This document shows positions 54,319 to 64,000 of a stretch of 64,000 bases of DNA, one piece after another. Position 1 is the first letter of the stretch. Every line of letters starts with the position of its first letter. The stretch covers positions 1-64,000 of the forward strand of contig JAUCBJ010001846.1 of assembly GCA_032718475.1 (NCBI GenBank), given 5' to 3'. This DNA is from Nemertoderma westbladi (Eukaryota > Xenacoelomorpha > Nemertodermatida > Nemertodermatidae). The notes under the pieces were generated by a model that was not told the origin of the DNA, did no database searches, and saw only the letters and a list, made by a program, of their open reading frames with translations. The translations under genes and the position numbers were made by a program.

Positions 54319-55926
54319 ATGAGAATTGTTGTCACTTTATTGCTGTTTTCTCTTAGCTTCAACCAACTACAGGCTCAAAAACCGCTGAGTGATGACCAAC
54401 AACAACTTTATCATCAGGCCTTATCCTTTATGGGTAAAGCCAACCTATCGCAAAAAATTAAAATTGCCAAAGCATTATCAGCCGTTCAACACGACAAAAT
54501 TTTTCAACTATTCACACATTGGTCAGCTGGCACACTTTACTACATCAAAAATACAAAAGCCTTGGTTATATTTGATGCTAAAAACAACACCAACCCTTAT
54601 CACCTGTTAGATGAAAAAAGTGTTGCAATACCTACCAGCCAGTTAAAAAAAGTTCGCCTAAACAACCGTATACGGGTTTTAATTAAAAGCCACAAAGCCA
54701 CATTTGAACTTAACCACAGCGACCCAACAAAACGAATGATGGCTGCTGAAAATATAGCGATCAACTCAACATCCATTCAATTATTAAAAAGGGTTGTTCG
54801 AACTGAAACCAATCAAAACGTTTTAAAAAGCCTTCAAGAGGGTATTGCTATCTATCATCTAAACACATCGAGCGATCAAACAACACTTACAAACGCGATT
54901 AAAAAATTAGCTCAATACGACACCCATCGCTCAAAAAATGCCTTAACTAATTTTTTAGATAAAAAATCTAAAAACCCAGCTAACCAACAAACACTCGTTG
55001 AGCTTGCTCAACATTCTATCAAACAAATTGAGCAACGAATTGGGATGTACCAACTCGTTGAAAAACTCTTTTTTGGGCTAAGCCTGGGTTCTGTGTTGCT
55101 ACTAATTGCCATGGGGCTTAGCATTACCTTTGGCATATCGGGTGTCATTAACATGGCACATGGGGAGATCATGATGATGGGTGCTTATACCACCTTTGTG
55201 ATGCAACAAATCCTTGGGCAGTACACAACTGTTTCACTTTTTTTATCCATCCCCATGGCATTTTTGGTTGCCGGTAGCTTAGGGGTACTGATTGAACGCC
55301 TCGTTATTCGCCACCTATACAACAGACCACTGGAGACTTTACTGGCCACCTTTGGAATTAGTCTCATCCTTCAACAAATTGTGCGCGATATTTTCTCGCC
55401 CCTTAATCAAAACGTATTAACCCCTCAGTGGATGCAAGGCATTTGGGTAATTAATGATTATTTAGGGTTTACCTACAATCGGCTTTATATCATTATTTTT
55501 GCCTTACTGGTGTTTTTACTCACTTGGCTTGTGATGAACAAAACAGGCTTTGGTTTAAAGATGCGTGCTACCTCACAAAACAGAGCCATGAGTCAAGCCC
55601 TTGGCATCAACACAGGCCGTGTTGACTCGCTCGCCTTTGGTTTTGGCTCAGGCATTGCAGGGGTTGCTGGGGTGGCTTTAAGTCAAATCACCAATGTAGG
55701 GCCAGGGCTTGGTCAATCTTATATTATTGAATCCTTTATGGTGGTGGTATTAGGCGGCGTGGGCAGCTTGTGGGGCAGCATTATTTCAGCCTTCTCTATT
55801 GGCGGTTTAACCAAATTTTTTGAGCCATTATCAGGCCCCGTGCTGAGTAAAATTATTATTTTGATGCTGATTATTTTGATCATTCAAAAATTTCCCCAAG
55901 GATTATTTTCTAAAAAAAGCCGATAA
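54319..55926 (+). CDS. urtB: Urea ABC transporter permease UrtB
   Basis: 535 residues from ATG 54319; an upstream TTG falls in the terminator stem and is rejected. A signal-like helix and a soluble N-terminal extension (about 20-240) precede the LivH-type permease part (about 255-535), with ITFGISGVINMAHGEIMMMGAY and the VVLGGVGSLWGS loop. The long N-terminal extension is characteristic of UrtB. Directly followed by urtC. Confidence 0.95.
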   Translation: MRIVVTLLLFSLSFNQLQAQKPLSDDQQQLYHQALSFMGKANLSQKIKIAKALSAVQHDKIFQLFTHWSAGTLYYIKNTKALVIFDAKNNTNPYHLLDEKSVAIPTSQLKKVRLNNRIRVLIKSHKATFELNHSDPTKRMMAAENIAINSTSIQLLKRVVRTETNQNVLKSLQEGIAIYHLNTSSDQTTLTNAIKKLAQYDTHRSKNALTNFLDKKSKNPANQQTLVELAQHSIKQIEQRIGMYQLVEKLFFGLSLGSVLLLIAMGLSITFGISGVINMAHGEIMMMGAYTTFVMQQILGQYTTVSLFLSIPMAFLVAGSLGVLIERLVIRHLYNRPLETLLATFGISLILQQIVRDIFSPLNQNVLTPQWMQGIWVINDYLGFTYNRLYIIIFALLVFLLTWLVMNKTGFGLKMRATSQNRAMSQALGINTGRVDSLAFGFGSGIAGVAGVALSQITNVGPGLGQSYIIESFMVVVLGGVGSLWGSIISAFSIGGLTKFFEPLSGPVLSKIIILMLIILIIQKFPQGLFSKKSR

Positions 55927-55927
55927 C

Positions 55928-57025
55928 ATGATTCATTTCATTAAAAATTCAAAAGCGGTTCAAATTGTGCCTATTATTTTATTGGCTATGCTGCTTGTAT
56001 GCACCCTCAGCAATCTATTACTACCCCCAAGCTCTTTTTTTCATGTTAGCAACTACACCATTGGCTTGTTGGGTAAATATTTAAGTTTTGCACTACTTGC
56101 ATTAGCCCTAGACCTTGTATGGGGTTATTTAGGAATATTAAGCCTTGGCCATGGAATTTTTTTTGGCTTGGGAGCATACGTTATGGGCATGTATTTGGCC
56201 TTACAAATTGGGGAACGTGGGGTTTATGGAAATGCCCTGTTGCCCGATTTTATGGTGTTTCTTAACTGGGAAACCCTACCATGGTATTGGGGAGCCTCAA
56301 GGAGCTTGCCTGTCAGTTTATTGCTGATTGGTCTAATACCTGGTATTTTTGCGTTTTTCATTGCGTATATGGTGTTCCGCTCACGCATACAGGGGGTGTA
56401 TTTATCGATCATCACTCAAGCCTTAACGTATGCTTTAATGTTGGCATTTTATAGAAACGAAATGGGCTTTGGGGGAAACAACGGGCTAACGGACTTTAAA
56501 GATATCACTGGTTTTAGCTTGCAAGCCCCACAAGTGCGTTTATTTTTGTTTTTTCTAACGGGTCTTTTTTTAATAGGGGCGTATTTACTCACCCATTGGG
56601 TAACCCATTCTAAATTAGGGCTAGTTTGCCAAGCCATTCGCGATGAAGAAAACAAAGCGCGTTTTATTGGGCACAACGTAGATCAATTTAAAATTTTTAT
56701 CTTTATTTTGTCAGCTGTTTTAGCCAGCATTGCGGGTGCGCTTTATACCCCGCAGGTAGGCATTGTAACCCCTAGTTTATTCGCCCCGCTGTTTTCCATT
56801 GAAATTGTCATTTGGGTGGCCATTGGGGGTAGAAACACCTTATACGGAGCGATTATAGGGGCTATTTTGGTCAATTACATTAAAACCTATTTCACCATCA
56901 GTTTGCCTGATTTTTGGTTGTATGCCTTGGGTTTAACTTTCGTTTCAGTCACTATTTTGTTACCCAAAGGGGTTGGGCCGTTGCTGGCAATGTTGAAAAA
57001 AAATAAAACACACGAACATGTCTGA
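55928..57025 (+). CDS. urtC: Urea ABC transporter permease UrtC
   Basis: 365 residues. LivM-type permease with about ten helices: LALDLVWGYLGILSLGHGIFFGLGAYVMGMYL near the start and the C-terminal VWVAIGGRNTLYGAIIGA. It pairs with UrtB to form the channel. Overlaps urtD by eight bases. Confidence 0.95.
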   Translation: MIHFIKNSKAVQIVPIILLAMLLVCTLSNLLLPPSSFFHVSNYTIGLLGKYLSFALLALALDLVWGYLGILSLGHGIFFGLGAYVMGMYLALQIGERGVYGNALLPDFMVFLNWETLPWYWGASRSLPVSLLLIGLIPGIFAFFIAYMVFRSRIQGVYLSIITQALTYALMLAFYRNEMGFGGNNGLTDFKDITGFSLQAPQVRLFLFFLTGLFLIGAYLLTHWVTHSKLGLVCQAIRDEENKARFIGHNVDQFKIFIFILSAVLASIAGALYTPQVGIVTPSLFAPLFSIEIVIWVAIGGRNTLYGAIIGAILVNYIKTYFTISLPDFWLYALGLTFVSVTILLPKGVGPLLAMLKKNKTHEHV

Positions 57026-57758
57026 CCAGCAATTATTATATCTGCAAGATGTCACCGTCAGTTTTGATGGCTTTAAAGCGTTAAACGAACTTAGCCTTTG
57101 CATTGAAAAAAAAGAGCTTCGCTGCATCATTGGCCCCAATGGGGCAGGAAAATCGACCATGTTAGATGTCATCACAGGCAAAACGCGTCCGAATCAAGGA
57201 CGTGTTGAATTTGCTGATCAAGATCTCCTTAAAATGAGTGAATCCCAAATCAGCCAAGCTGGCATTGGCCGAAAATTTCAGCGCCCCACCATTTTCCCTA
57301 ACCATAGTGTGTTTGAAAACATTTACATTGCCCTTGAAACCAACCGATCCATCTGGTGGAATTTGTTTCACCGAATTAGCCGTGCTGAAAAACAAGCCAT
57401 CCACGACATATTAAAAATCACAGGCCTCACAGACCACAAACACAAACCCGCCCAAATACTCTCCCACGGCCAAAAACAGTGGTTAGAAATTGGCATGTTA
57501 CTTGTACAAAAACCCCAATTAATCCTACTGGATGAACCCGTCGCAGGCATGACCAACCAAGAAATTGAAAAAACCATTGAACTGCTTCACACACTCTCAA
57601 GTGATCACACCCTAGTGGTCATTGAACACGACATGGAATTTGTACGCGCCATTGCCCAAAAAATTAGCGTTTTACATGAAGGGCAGGTCATTGCAGAAGG
57701 GGATATTAACCTCATTCAAAACGATCCAAAAGTGAAAGCCATCTACTTAGGAGAATGA
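57018..57758 (+). CDS. urtD: Urea ABC transporter ATP-binding protein UrtD
   Basis: 246 residues, LivG type. Walker A GPNGAGKST, the extended Q-loop region with GIGRKFQRPTIF, a signature LSHGQKQWLEIGMLL (SHGQK in place of SGGQ, as in UrtD), Walker B LILLDEPVAGM and switch His VIEHDMEF. Overlaps urtC and abuts urtE. Confidence 0.95.
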   Translation: MSDQQLLYLQDVTVSFDGFKALNELSLCIEKKELRCIIGPNGAGKSTMLDVITGKTRPNQGRVEFADQDLLKMSESQISQAGIGRKFQRPTIFPNHSVFENIYIALETNRSIWWNLFHRISRAEKQAIHDILKITGLTDHKHKPAQILSHGQKQWLEIGMLLVQKPQLILLDEPVAGMTNQEIEKTIELLHTLSSDHTLVVIEHDMEFVRAIAQKISVLHEGQVIAEGDINLIQNDPKVKAIYLGE

Positions 57759-58454
57759 ATGCTAAGTATTGAAAAACTAAACCAATTTTACGGGCAAAGC
57801 CACACCTTGTGGGATGTTTCACTAAGCGTCAAGCCCAACACCTGCACCACCCTCATTGGCCGAAACGGCATGGGCAAAACATCTCTACTTAAATCAGTCA
57901 TGGGGGCTGTCAATATCAAAAGTGGTGACATCACCTTTAACAAACAAGCCATCCAAACCCTGCCCAGCCACAAACGCGTTAAATTGGGTTTAGGTTATGT
58001 GCCGCAGGGGCGAGAGATTTTTCCCAAACTCACTGTGCTTGAAAACCTTAAAATTGCCCTATTTGCAAGCACTAAAACAACCCAGCAAATACCCCCCTTT
58101 ATTTTTGAGCTTTTCCCTGTTTTAGATGAAATGAAAAACCGCTTAGGTGGCAACTTATCGGGCGGCCAGCAACAACAACTGGCCATTGGGCGAGCCTTGT
58201 GTGTTGACCCAAAACTGTTGATTTTAGATGAACCCACCGAAGGCATACAACCCAACATTGTGGAACAAATTGGGCACGCGATTGAATTTTTGATCCGCGA
58301 AAAACAAATGAGCATTTTACTGATTGAACAAAAGATAAAATTTGCCAAGCAATTTGCAAATTATTTTTATGTCATCAACAACGGCCGCATTGTGCATGAT
58401 GATGCTATCGATGGCTTGGATGAATCCGTGATTGAACGTTTTTTATCCGTATGA
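57759..58454 (+). CDS. urtE: Urea ABC transporter ATP-binding protein UrtE
   Basis: 231 residues, LivF type. Walker A GRNGMGKTS, GLGYVPQGREIFPKL, signature LSGGQQQQLAIGRAL, Walker B LLILDEPTEGIQPN and LLIEQKIKFAKQF. Completes the urtABCDE set. The ureD start overlaps its stop by four bases, joining uptake to urease. Confidence 0.95.
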   Translation: MLSIEKLNQFYGQSHTLWDVSLSVKPNTCTTLIGRNGMGKTSLLKSVMGAVNIKSGDITFNKQAIQTLPSHKRVKLGLGYVPQGREIFPKLTVLENLKIALFASTKTTQQIPPFIFELFPVLDEMKNRLGGNLSGGQQQQLAIGRALCVDPKLLILDEPTEGIQPNIVEQIGHAIEFLIREKQMSILLIEQKIKFAKQFANYFYVINNGRIVHDDAIDGLDESVIERFLSV

Positions 58455-59266
58455 ACAATCAAAACGATTTTTTAAACCTACATTACCAATACGACCAAGC
58501 CCAACAAAAAACCGTACTGTCTAGCAAAAAAAACAACGGCCAACTAGGCGTTCAAAAAACATTTTATGATGAATCAAATATTTTAAATACACTCATTGTT
58601 TACCCAGCGGGTGGCTTAGTGGGGGGTGATAAACTCTCTGTCGATGTACAAACCGAACCCAACACCCACAGCCTTATCACCGCCCCTGGGGCAAACAAAT
58701 TTTATCGCAGCCAAAAAAATTGGTGCACCCAAAACCAAACCCTTAAGGTTGCCCCCGAAGCCGTGCTTGAATACCTACCCTCAGAGATCATCATCTTCAA
58801 CCACGCGAAAGCAAAACTGGCTACCACCATTGACCTAGCCCCCACCTCAACCCTACTTTTTTGGGAAATAATAGGCTTGGGTCGCCCAACCATCAACGAA
58901 CCCTTTGATAAAGTCAGCCTTGATCAAACCCTGACCATCAATCACCCTGATGGCGTACTTTTTTTTGAACAAACCACCTTAAATGAACAGCTGCCCAACC
59001 ATTTTCTAAAATTTTCTCAATTCAACTGGTACGCCACCTTCTATGTTTACTCGCCCCAAATTGATTCGATCAAAAAACGAACCCTTCACATTCCAAGCGA
59101 CCCGCAAACCTATCATGCGGCCACCAAAATTAACAATTTATTTATCATTCGCGTACTCTCTCAACATTGGTATCAAGTACGTGATACATTATTTCAATAC
59201 TGGGCTTTTTTACGCACAGCGCTTTTACAAAAACCCGCCAACTTACCCAGAATTTGGCTAACCTAA
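58451..59266 (+). CDS. ureD: Urease accessory protein UreD
   Basis: 271 residues. Scaffold protein that binds apo-urease with UreF and UreG for nickel insertion. Family segments: the start of the second block [32 protein letters not shown] and [17 protein letters not shown]. It precedes ureA by seven bases. Confidence 0.93.
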   Translation: MNNQNDFLNLHYQYDQAQQKTVLSSKKNNGQLGVQKTFYDESNILNTLIVYPAGGLVGGDKLSVDVQTEPNTHSLITAPGANKFYRSQKNWCTQNQTLKVAPEAVLEYLPSEIIIFNHAKAKLATTIDLAPTSTLLFWEIIGLGRPTINEPFDKVSLDQTLTINHPDGVLFFEQTTLNEQLPNHFLKFSQFNWYATFYVYSPQIDSIKKRTLHIPSDPQTYHAATKINNLFIIRVLSQHWYQVRDTLFQYWAFLRTALLQKPANLPRIWLT

Positions 59267-59273
59267 AAACATT

Positions 59274-59576
59274 ATGGATCTACTCCCCAGAGAAAAAAAC
59301 AAACTTTTGATTTTCACCGCTGCCCTTTTGGCTGAACGGCGCATGAAAAAAGGACTAAAACTCAACCATCCTGAGACAACCGCTTATATCAGCGCCCAAA
59401 TCCTTGAAGGGGCTCGGGAAGGCAAAACTGTGACACAACTGATGGCTGAAGGCAACCAAATACTAAAAAGAGATCAGGTGATGGAAGGCGTGCCTGAAAT
59501 GATCCCTGAAATCCAAATTGAGGCCACCTTCACCGATGGCACAAAACTTGTGACCATTCACCAACCCATCGTGTAA
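59274..59576 (+). CDS. ureA: Urease gamma subunit
   Basis: 100 residues, the normal size. Structural small subunit: [45 protein letters not shown] and [19 protein letters not shown]. Followed by ureB three bases later. Confidence 0.97.
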   Translation: MDLLPREKNKLLIFTAALLAERRMKKGLKLNHPETTAYISAQILEGAREGKTVTQLMAEGNQILKRDQVMEGVPEMIPEIQIEATFTDGTKLVTIHQPIV

Positions 59577-59579
59577 AAA

Positions 59580-59891
59580 ATGATCCCTGGCGAACTACTA
59601 CTAAAAAAAGAACCAATCACCATCAACGATGGCCAACCCACAATCCAACTAGTTGTCTCCAACCTATCGGATCGACCGATTCAGGTCGGCTCACACTACC
59701 ATTTTTACGAAACCAACCACCTGCTTGAATTTGACCGCGTCAAAACAAAAGGGCATCGGCTCAACATCCCCGCTGGCACCACTCTACGTTTTGAACCTGG
59801 TCAACAACGAGCAGTTGAATTAATACCCTACCAAGGTACGCGCTCCATTTATGGCTTCAACGCAAAAATAATGGGCAAACTTTCACCATGA
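59580..59891 (+). CDS. ureB: Urease beta subunit
   Basis: 103 residues. Structural subunit: [61 protein letters not shown]. Overlaps ureC by four bases. Confidence 0.97.
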   Translation: MIPGELLLKKEPITINDGQPTIQLVVSNLSDRPIQVGSHYHFYETNHLLEFDRVKTKGHRLNIPAGTTLRFEPGQQRAVELIPYQGTRSIYGFNAKIMGKLSP

Positions 59892-61594
59892 CCAAAAAAA
59901 CACTCTCCAGAGATGCCTACGCCCAAATGTATGGCCCCACAACGGGGGATCAAATACGCCTAGCTGATACTGAGCTTTTGATCGAAATTGAATCAGATGC
60001 CACCACCTATGGGGAAGAAGTTAAATTCGGCGGCGGTAAAGTCATACGCGACGGCATGGGTCAAAGCCAGCAAACAAGCAAGGATGTGGTCGACACCGTC
60101 ATCACCAATGCCGTGATTTTAGATTATACGGGTATTATCAAAGCGGATGTTGGCATCAAAAATGGCAACATACACGCCATTGGTAAAGCCGGTAACCCCG
60201 ACACACAACCAAGTATTAATATCCCCATTGGTGCAGCCACGGAGGTAATTGCAGGTGAAAACATGATTCTCACCGCAGGGGGGGTGGATGCACACATCCA
60301 TTTTATATGCCCCGACCAAATACAACATGCCCTAAGCTCAGGCATCACCACCATGATCGGCGGTGGTACAGGCCCTGCCACAGGCACATGCGCCACCACC
60401 TGCACCCCTGGGCCTTGGCACTTACAAAAAATGCTTGAAGCGGCTGAACATTTCCCCATCAACCTAGGTTTTTTGGGTAAAGGCAACTGTAGCCAGCCCC
60501 AACCGTTGGTTGAGCAAATTCAAGCAGGGGCTTTGGGCTTAAAACTACATGAAGACTGGGGCACAACGCCCGCTGCCATTGATAACTGCCTAAATGTGGC
60601 CGAGCAATACGATGTGCAAGTGGCCATTCACACTGATACCTTAAATGAATCGGGCTGTGTTGAAGACACCCTAACGGCCATTGGTGGACGCACTATTCAT
60701 ACCTATCACACCGAAGGAGCGGGGGGCGGGCATTCGCCCGATATTCTTAAAGTATGTGGGTACAAAAACATTTTACCGTCCTCCACCAACCCCACCATGC
60801 CCTATACCGTCAACACGGTTTGTGAGCATTTGGATATGCTCATGGTTTGCCATCACTTGGATTCCAAAATTCCTGAAGATGTCGCCTTTGCTGAATCTCG
60901 CATTCGACAAGAGACCATTGCCGCAGAAGACATTTTGCATGACTTAGGCGCTATTTCGATGATAGCTTCTGATTCCCAAGCCATGGGGCGTGTGGGCGAG
61001 GTGATTTTACGCACTTGGCAAACGGCCGATAAAATGAAAAAACAAGCCATCCCCTTTAAAGGGGATCAAAAAAACGATAACAACCGCACCAAACGCTACA
61101 TCGCCAAATACACCATCAACCCTGCCATAACACATGGCATATCACATGTAGTGGGTTCCGTTGAAGTCGGTAAAATGGCTGATCTGGTGTTGTGGCGACC
61201 CGCGTTTTTTGGGGTCAAACCCACCATGATTTTAAAAGGTGGTGTCATTACCACCGCCCTGATGGGCGATCCCAATGCCTCTATCCCCACCCCACAACCC
61301 GTTCACTACCGCCCCATGTTTGGTAGCTTTGGTCGGTCAGTTTTTCAAAACAGTGTTTTGTTTGTATCGGCTTTATCCATTAAAGCAGGGCTTCAAGAGC
61401 ACCTAAAATTACAAAAACAATTGGTCGGCGTTTCTCAAACCCGAAAGATTAATAAAACCCATATGCAACACAACCACACGCTGCCCAAAATGGAAATTGA
61501 CCCCCAAACCTATGAAGTTAAAGCCGATGGAAAACTTTTAACATGTAAGCCTGCTGATGTGCTTTCAATGGCGCAGCGATATTTTTTGTTTTAA
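59888..61594 (+). CDS. ureC: Urease alpha subunit (catalytic)
   Basis: 568 residues. Dinickel catalytic subunit hydrolysing urea to ammonia and carbamate. The nickel-binding region [11 protein letters not shown], the carbamylated Lys in [12 protein letters not shown], the flap Cys-His in [22 protein letters not shown] and the metal-binding Asp in [15 protein letters not shown] are all present. Full length and intact. Confidence 0.98.
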   Translation: MTKKTLSRDAYAQMYGPTTGDQIRLADTELLIEIESDATTYGEEVKFGGGKVIRDGMGQSQQTSKDVVDTVITNAVILDYTGIIKADVGIKNGNIHAIGKAGNPDTQPSINIPIGAATEVIAGENMILTAGGVDAHIHFICPDQIQHALSSGITTMIGGGTGPATGTCATTCTPGPWHLQKMLEAAEHFPINLGFLGKGNCSQPQPLVEQIQAGALGLKLHEDWGTTPAAIDNCLNVAEQYDVQVAIHTDTLNESGCVEDTLTAIGGRTIHTYHTEGAGGGHSPDILKVCGYKNILPSSTNPTMPYTVNTVCEHLDMLMVCHHLDSKIPEDVAFAESRIRQETIAAEDILHDLGAISMIASDSQAMGRVGEVILRTWQTADKMKKQAIPFKGDQKNDNNRTKRYIAKYTINPAITHGISHVVGSVEVGKMADLVLWRPAFFGVKPTMILKGGVITTALMGDPNASIPTPQPVHYRPMFGSFGRSVFQNSVLFVSALSIKAGLQEHLKLQKQLVGVSQTRKINKTHMQHNHTLPKMEIDPQTYEVKADGKLLTCKPADVLSMAQRYFLF

Positions 61595-61606
61595 CATAGC
61601 TGCCTG

Positions 61607-62035
61607 ATGGATTACTTTAACAAAAAAACTCATACCCAGAAAACTGCTGACACATTGTTTTTGAACTATCAAGCGCGCCAAAAAACACGATTTCAGGCCA
61701 CCCTAACCAGTGGCGAAGTTGTCGCCATTAAACTGAGCCGTGGAGTGAAAATAAAACTGGGTGATCATTTGGCCAATGAAAAAGGGCGTGTGGTTAAAAT
61801 TGCAGGACAAGTTGAAGCAGTATCAGTGGTTGAAACTGAAGATACCCTGACACAACTTCGAGTGGTGTATCACCTAGGTAACCGACACACGCCAGTGCAA
61901 ATTGAAACAAAAAAAATTATTTACCTTCAAGACTTGGTGCTTGACCAGATGATCACCCAGTTTTTAGGGGGGCATGTCATTCACGCCTGTCAAATATTTG
62001 AACCCGAATCAGGGGCTTATCATCAACAACACTAA
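61607..62035 (+). CDS. ureE: Urease accessory protein UreE
   Basis: 142 residues. Nickel metallochaperone. The C-terminal domain carries the conserved HLGNRHTPVQIE with its metal-binding His. The C-terminus ends in only a few His (YHQQH), not the long His tail of some UreE, so nickel storage capacity is low. Confidence 0.93.
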   Translation: MDYFNKKTHTQKTADTLFLNYQARQKTRFQATLTSGEVVAIKLSRGVKIKLGDHLANEKGRVVKIAGQVEAVSVVETEDTLTQLRVVYHLGNRHTPVQIETKKIIYLQDLVLDQMITQFLGGHVIHACQIFEPESGAYHQQH

Positions 62036-62039
62036 ACCA

Positions 62040-62708
62040 ATGGGAAACTCCCCGTTACTTCGCTTATTACAGCTAGCTAACCCCGCCAAACCCATTGGGG
62101 GGTATTGTTATTCAGCTGGGCTTGAAGGGGCTGTGAACACTGGCCTTGTGCAAAACAAAAAAGACCTTCAAGATTGGCTAAACACCCTGCTAGGTGAGGT
62201 GCTTGTGTACAATGATTGTGCCTTAATGATTCGATTAATGCAGAGTTTATGCGCATCGAACATGTCCCAACTTTTACACTGGAACCAGTATGCGCTGGCT
62301 ATTTTAGGTAACCAAGAGGCCTATGACGAGTCTAGAAAAATGGGTCAAGCCTTGCTGATGCTGGCCAAAAAACTGGGTATTCAGTTGCCTGCTAAACCTG
62401 TTGACACACCCATCAGTTATGTCGTTTCTTATTGTTTGGTGGGGCATGCTTGGGGTATTTCCACCAACGACCTTATTTTAACCTATTTGTGGGGGTGGTT
62501 AGAAAACCAACTATCTGGGGCCATGCGCTTACTACCCATTGGCCATTATGAAACACAAAAAATAATGTTAGCAGCTGATCAAACAATCAGTGCCTCCACA
62601 CAGTTGGCCAAAAAAGTGCGCGATGACCAAATGGGGAAAAGCCTGCCGTTTTTTGAGCTATTATGTGCACAACACCAAACCCAATATACGCGTTTATTTC
62701 AATCTTAA
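62040..62708 (+). CDS. ureF: Urease accessory protein UreF
   Basis: 222 residues from ATG 62040, chosen because it lies four bases after the ureE stop and because upstream in-frame sequence overlaps ureE. It acts with UreD as the platform that activates UreG. Recognisable: [27 protein letters not shown] and [17 protein letters not shown]. Confidence 0.93.
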   Translation: MGNSPLLRLLQLANPAKPIGGYCYSAGLEGAVNTGLVQNKKDLQDWLNTLLGEVLVYNDCALMIRLMQSLCASNMSQLLHWNQYALAILGNQEAYDESRKMGQALLMLAKKLGIQLPAKPVDTPISYVVSYCLVGHAWGISTNDLILTYLWGWLENQLSGAMRLLPIGHYETQKIMLAADQTISASTQLAKKVRDDQMGKSLPFFELLCAQHQTQYTRLFQS

Positions 62709-62709
62709 A

Positions 62710-62715
62710 AGGAGG
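62710..62715 (+). promoter_or_regulatory. Strong ribosome binding site of ureG
   Basis: AGGAGG; spacing is four bases to the second ATG (62720) but only one to the first (62717), which favours 62720. Confidence 0.7.
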
Positions 62716-62719
62716 TATG

Positions 62720-63325
62720 ATGAAAAAAAGCCCATTTCGAATTGGTATCGGGGGGCCTGTTGGTTCAGGCAAAACAGCATTGATTCAACAATTGTGTATG
62801 AATATGAAAGACACCTATCAAATGGCCGTTGTGACCAACGACATTTACACCCAAGAAGATGCCCAATTTTTAGCCAAACACCAAGCACTAGAAGCGGACC
62901 GAATTGTGGGGGTTGAAACAGGCGGGTGTCCACACACGGCTATTCGGGAAGATGCCTCCGCTAATTTAATGGCCATTGAAGGTTTGGAAAAACGCTTCGA
63001 TAACCTAGATTTAATCATTGTTGAATCAGGGGGCGATAATTTAAGTGCCACCTTTAGCCCCGATTTGGCTGATATGACCTTGTATGTTATTGATGTTTGC
63101 GCGGGTGATAAAATACCTCGAAAAGGAGGTCCAGGCATTACCCGCTCTGATTTGCTGATCATCAACAAAATGGATTTAGCCCCCTATGTGGGCGCATCGC
63201 TGGCGATGATGAAAAAAGATTCAACAAGGATGCGAGGCGATAAACCCTTTGTATTCACCAACTTAAAAACACAACAAAATGTAAACCAAGTGATTGACTA
63301 CATTCAAACCAACATGGTGCTGTAG
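62720..63325 (+). CDS. ureG: Urease accessory GTPase UreG
   Basis: 201 residues. GTPase that drives nickel transfer into urease. P-loop [11 protein letters not shown], the metal-binding CPH in [23 protein letters not shown] and the guanine motif INKMDLAP. Full length. Last gene of the urt-ure cluster and convergent with the synthase gene 31 bases away. Confidence 0.96.
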   Translation: MKKSPFRIGIGGPVGSGKTALIQQLCMNMKDTYQMAVVTNDIYTQEDAQFLAKHQALEADRIVGVETGGCPHTAIREDASANLMAIEGLEKRFDNLDLIIVESGGDNLSATFSPDLADMTLYVIDVCAGDKIPRKGGPGITRSDLLIINKMDLAPYVGASLAMMKKDSTRMRGDKPFVFTNLKTQQNVNQVIDYIQTNMVL

Positions 63326-63356
63326 GCGACAGTACATTGATTAAGTGTTACCGTTT

Positions 63357-64000
63357 TCAGTCAATTAATTGATCAACTAAGTTTAACAAGGTTTGCTGCT
63401 CGTCTTGATCCAACATGCTACCTGAAAGTATTTGGTCAACCGCCTTGCGCCAATTTTGTAAATATTGTTGGGCTTGAGAAAGGGCAGTTGTTTGGTGAAA
63501 ATGACTTAAAATTAACCGAATTTGGCTATCATCACGTTTTTTAATGTAGCTTTCTACCTGTGTCTTCAGTGTGCTGGATGCCTGCATACCTAAAATTAGT
63601 GGCAAGGTGATTTTCCCTTCCACTAAATCGTGACCAGAAGGTTTGCCTAGCACATGATCTGACGACTGATAATCCAACAGATCATCAGATAATTGAAAAA
63701 TCATGCCCACATAATAGCCATAGCGTGAAAAAATCGTACATATCTCAGGGCTTGCGCTATGAGTATGGCAAACAATTTTGCCGATTAACTCAAACAAGCT
63801 GGCTGTTTTTTTCTCAATGATTTTTAAATAATCATTGATTGATAAATCAATATTAAATGCCAAGCGCATTTGGCTGACCTCACCTTCAGCCAATACACTC
63901 ATACAATGAGAAAACTCATACCCAAGACTTGGGTCATCGGCAACCAACATCAAGGCGCGGGCGGATAAAAAATCACCCGCCAAAATACTCAATGTATTGC
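63357..64000 (-). CDS. Polyprenyl diphosphate synthase, N-terminus beyond window
   Basis: The frame is open through the right edge; the first aspartate-rich motif must lie beyond it. Visible: GDFLSARALMLV, the second Asp-rich motif QLSDDLLDYQ (DDLLDY), GKPSGHDLVEGKITLPLIL and the C-terminal helices. This is a trans-type prenyl chain elongation enzyme of the octaprenyl/IspB kind, making the quinone side chain; the exact chain length is not readable. At least 214 residues are in the window. Confidence 0.9.
   Translation of the reverse strand, partial: NTLSILAGDFLSARALMLVADDPSLGYEFSHCMSVLAEGEVSQMRLAFNIDLSINDYLKIIEKKTASLFELIGKIVCHTHSASPEICTIFSRYGYYVGMIFQLSDDLLDYQSSDHVLGKPSGHDLVEGKITLPLILGMQASSTLKTQVESYIKKRDDSQIRLILSHFHQTTALSQAQQYLQNWRKAVDQILSGSMLDQDEQQTLLNLVDQLID

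Overview
The window reads as a chromosomal segment of a low-GC gammaproteobacterium. Support comes from the nuoHIJKLMN block, the hisG-hisD-hisC-nif3 order, the proteobacterial dapB, greA, pepA, valS and serS proteins, and the urt-ure urea utilisation cluster. I cannot assign genus or family from sequence alone. Housekeeping genes are intact and tightly packed. Accessory genes are often broken by single frameshifts or internal stops.

Region 1 (1-12548, minus strand) is one uninterrupted reading frame of at least 4182 codons running off the left edge. It is a giant secreted RTX-type protein with three separate HExxH zinc-peptidase-like motifs, a GNAT-like motif, a hydrophobic segment and C-terminal calcium-binding repeats. 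Region 2 (about 12550-17000) is a decayed accessory zone. It holds an unidentified fragment, a broken CqsS/LqsS-like hybrid sensor kinase, the 3' part of a tRNA-Lys acting as a probable attachment site, a tyrosine integrase, a frameshifted phage-type repressor and a broken sugar epimerase.

Region 3 (17050-28586, plus) is a near-continuous operon: nuoH to nuoN without nuoA-G, a small membrane protein, hisG, hisD, hisC and a Nif3-like gene. Region 4 (28658-34431, minus) is an unusual overlapping gene set: a membrane pentapeptide-repeat protein, a two-helix sensor protein, a sensor-MFS fusion, an orphan ABC substrate-binding protein and a small protein of unclear family.

Region 5 (34527-47834) carries a UbiH-type hydroxylase, pdxH, a YggS-type PLP protein, an RhlE-type helicase, a frameshifted Apea-like HEPN protein, tRNA-Ser(GCU), greA, dapB, pepA, an SH3-domain membrane protein and valS. 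Region 6 (48043-49851) is a TcmP plus three-Cys (Gp37/Gp68, DUF5131) pair, with tcmP frameshifted.

Region 7 (50011-64000) holds folA, crcB, serS, then a complete urea module. An ANTAR antiterminator-type regulator precedes urtABCDE (high-affinity urea uptake) and ureDABCEFG (urease and its nickel-insertion factors). Urea is imported and hydrolysed to ammonia, probably under nitrogen control by transcript antitermination. A convergent polyprenyl diphosphate synthase gene runs off the right edge.
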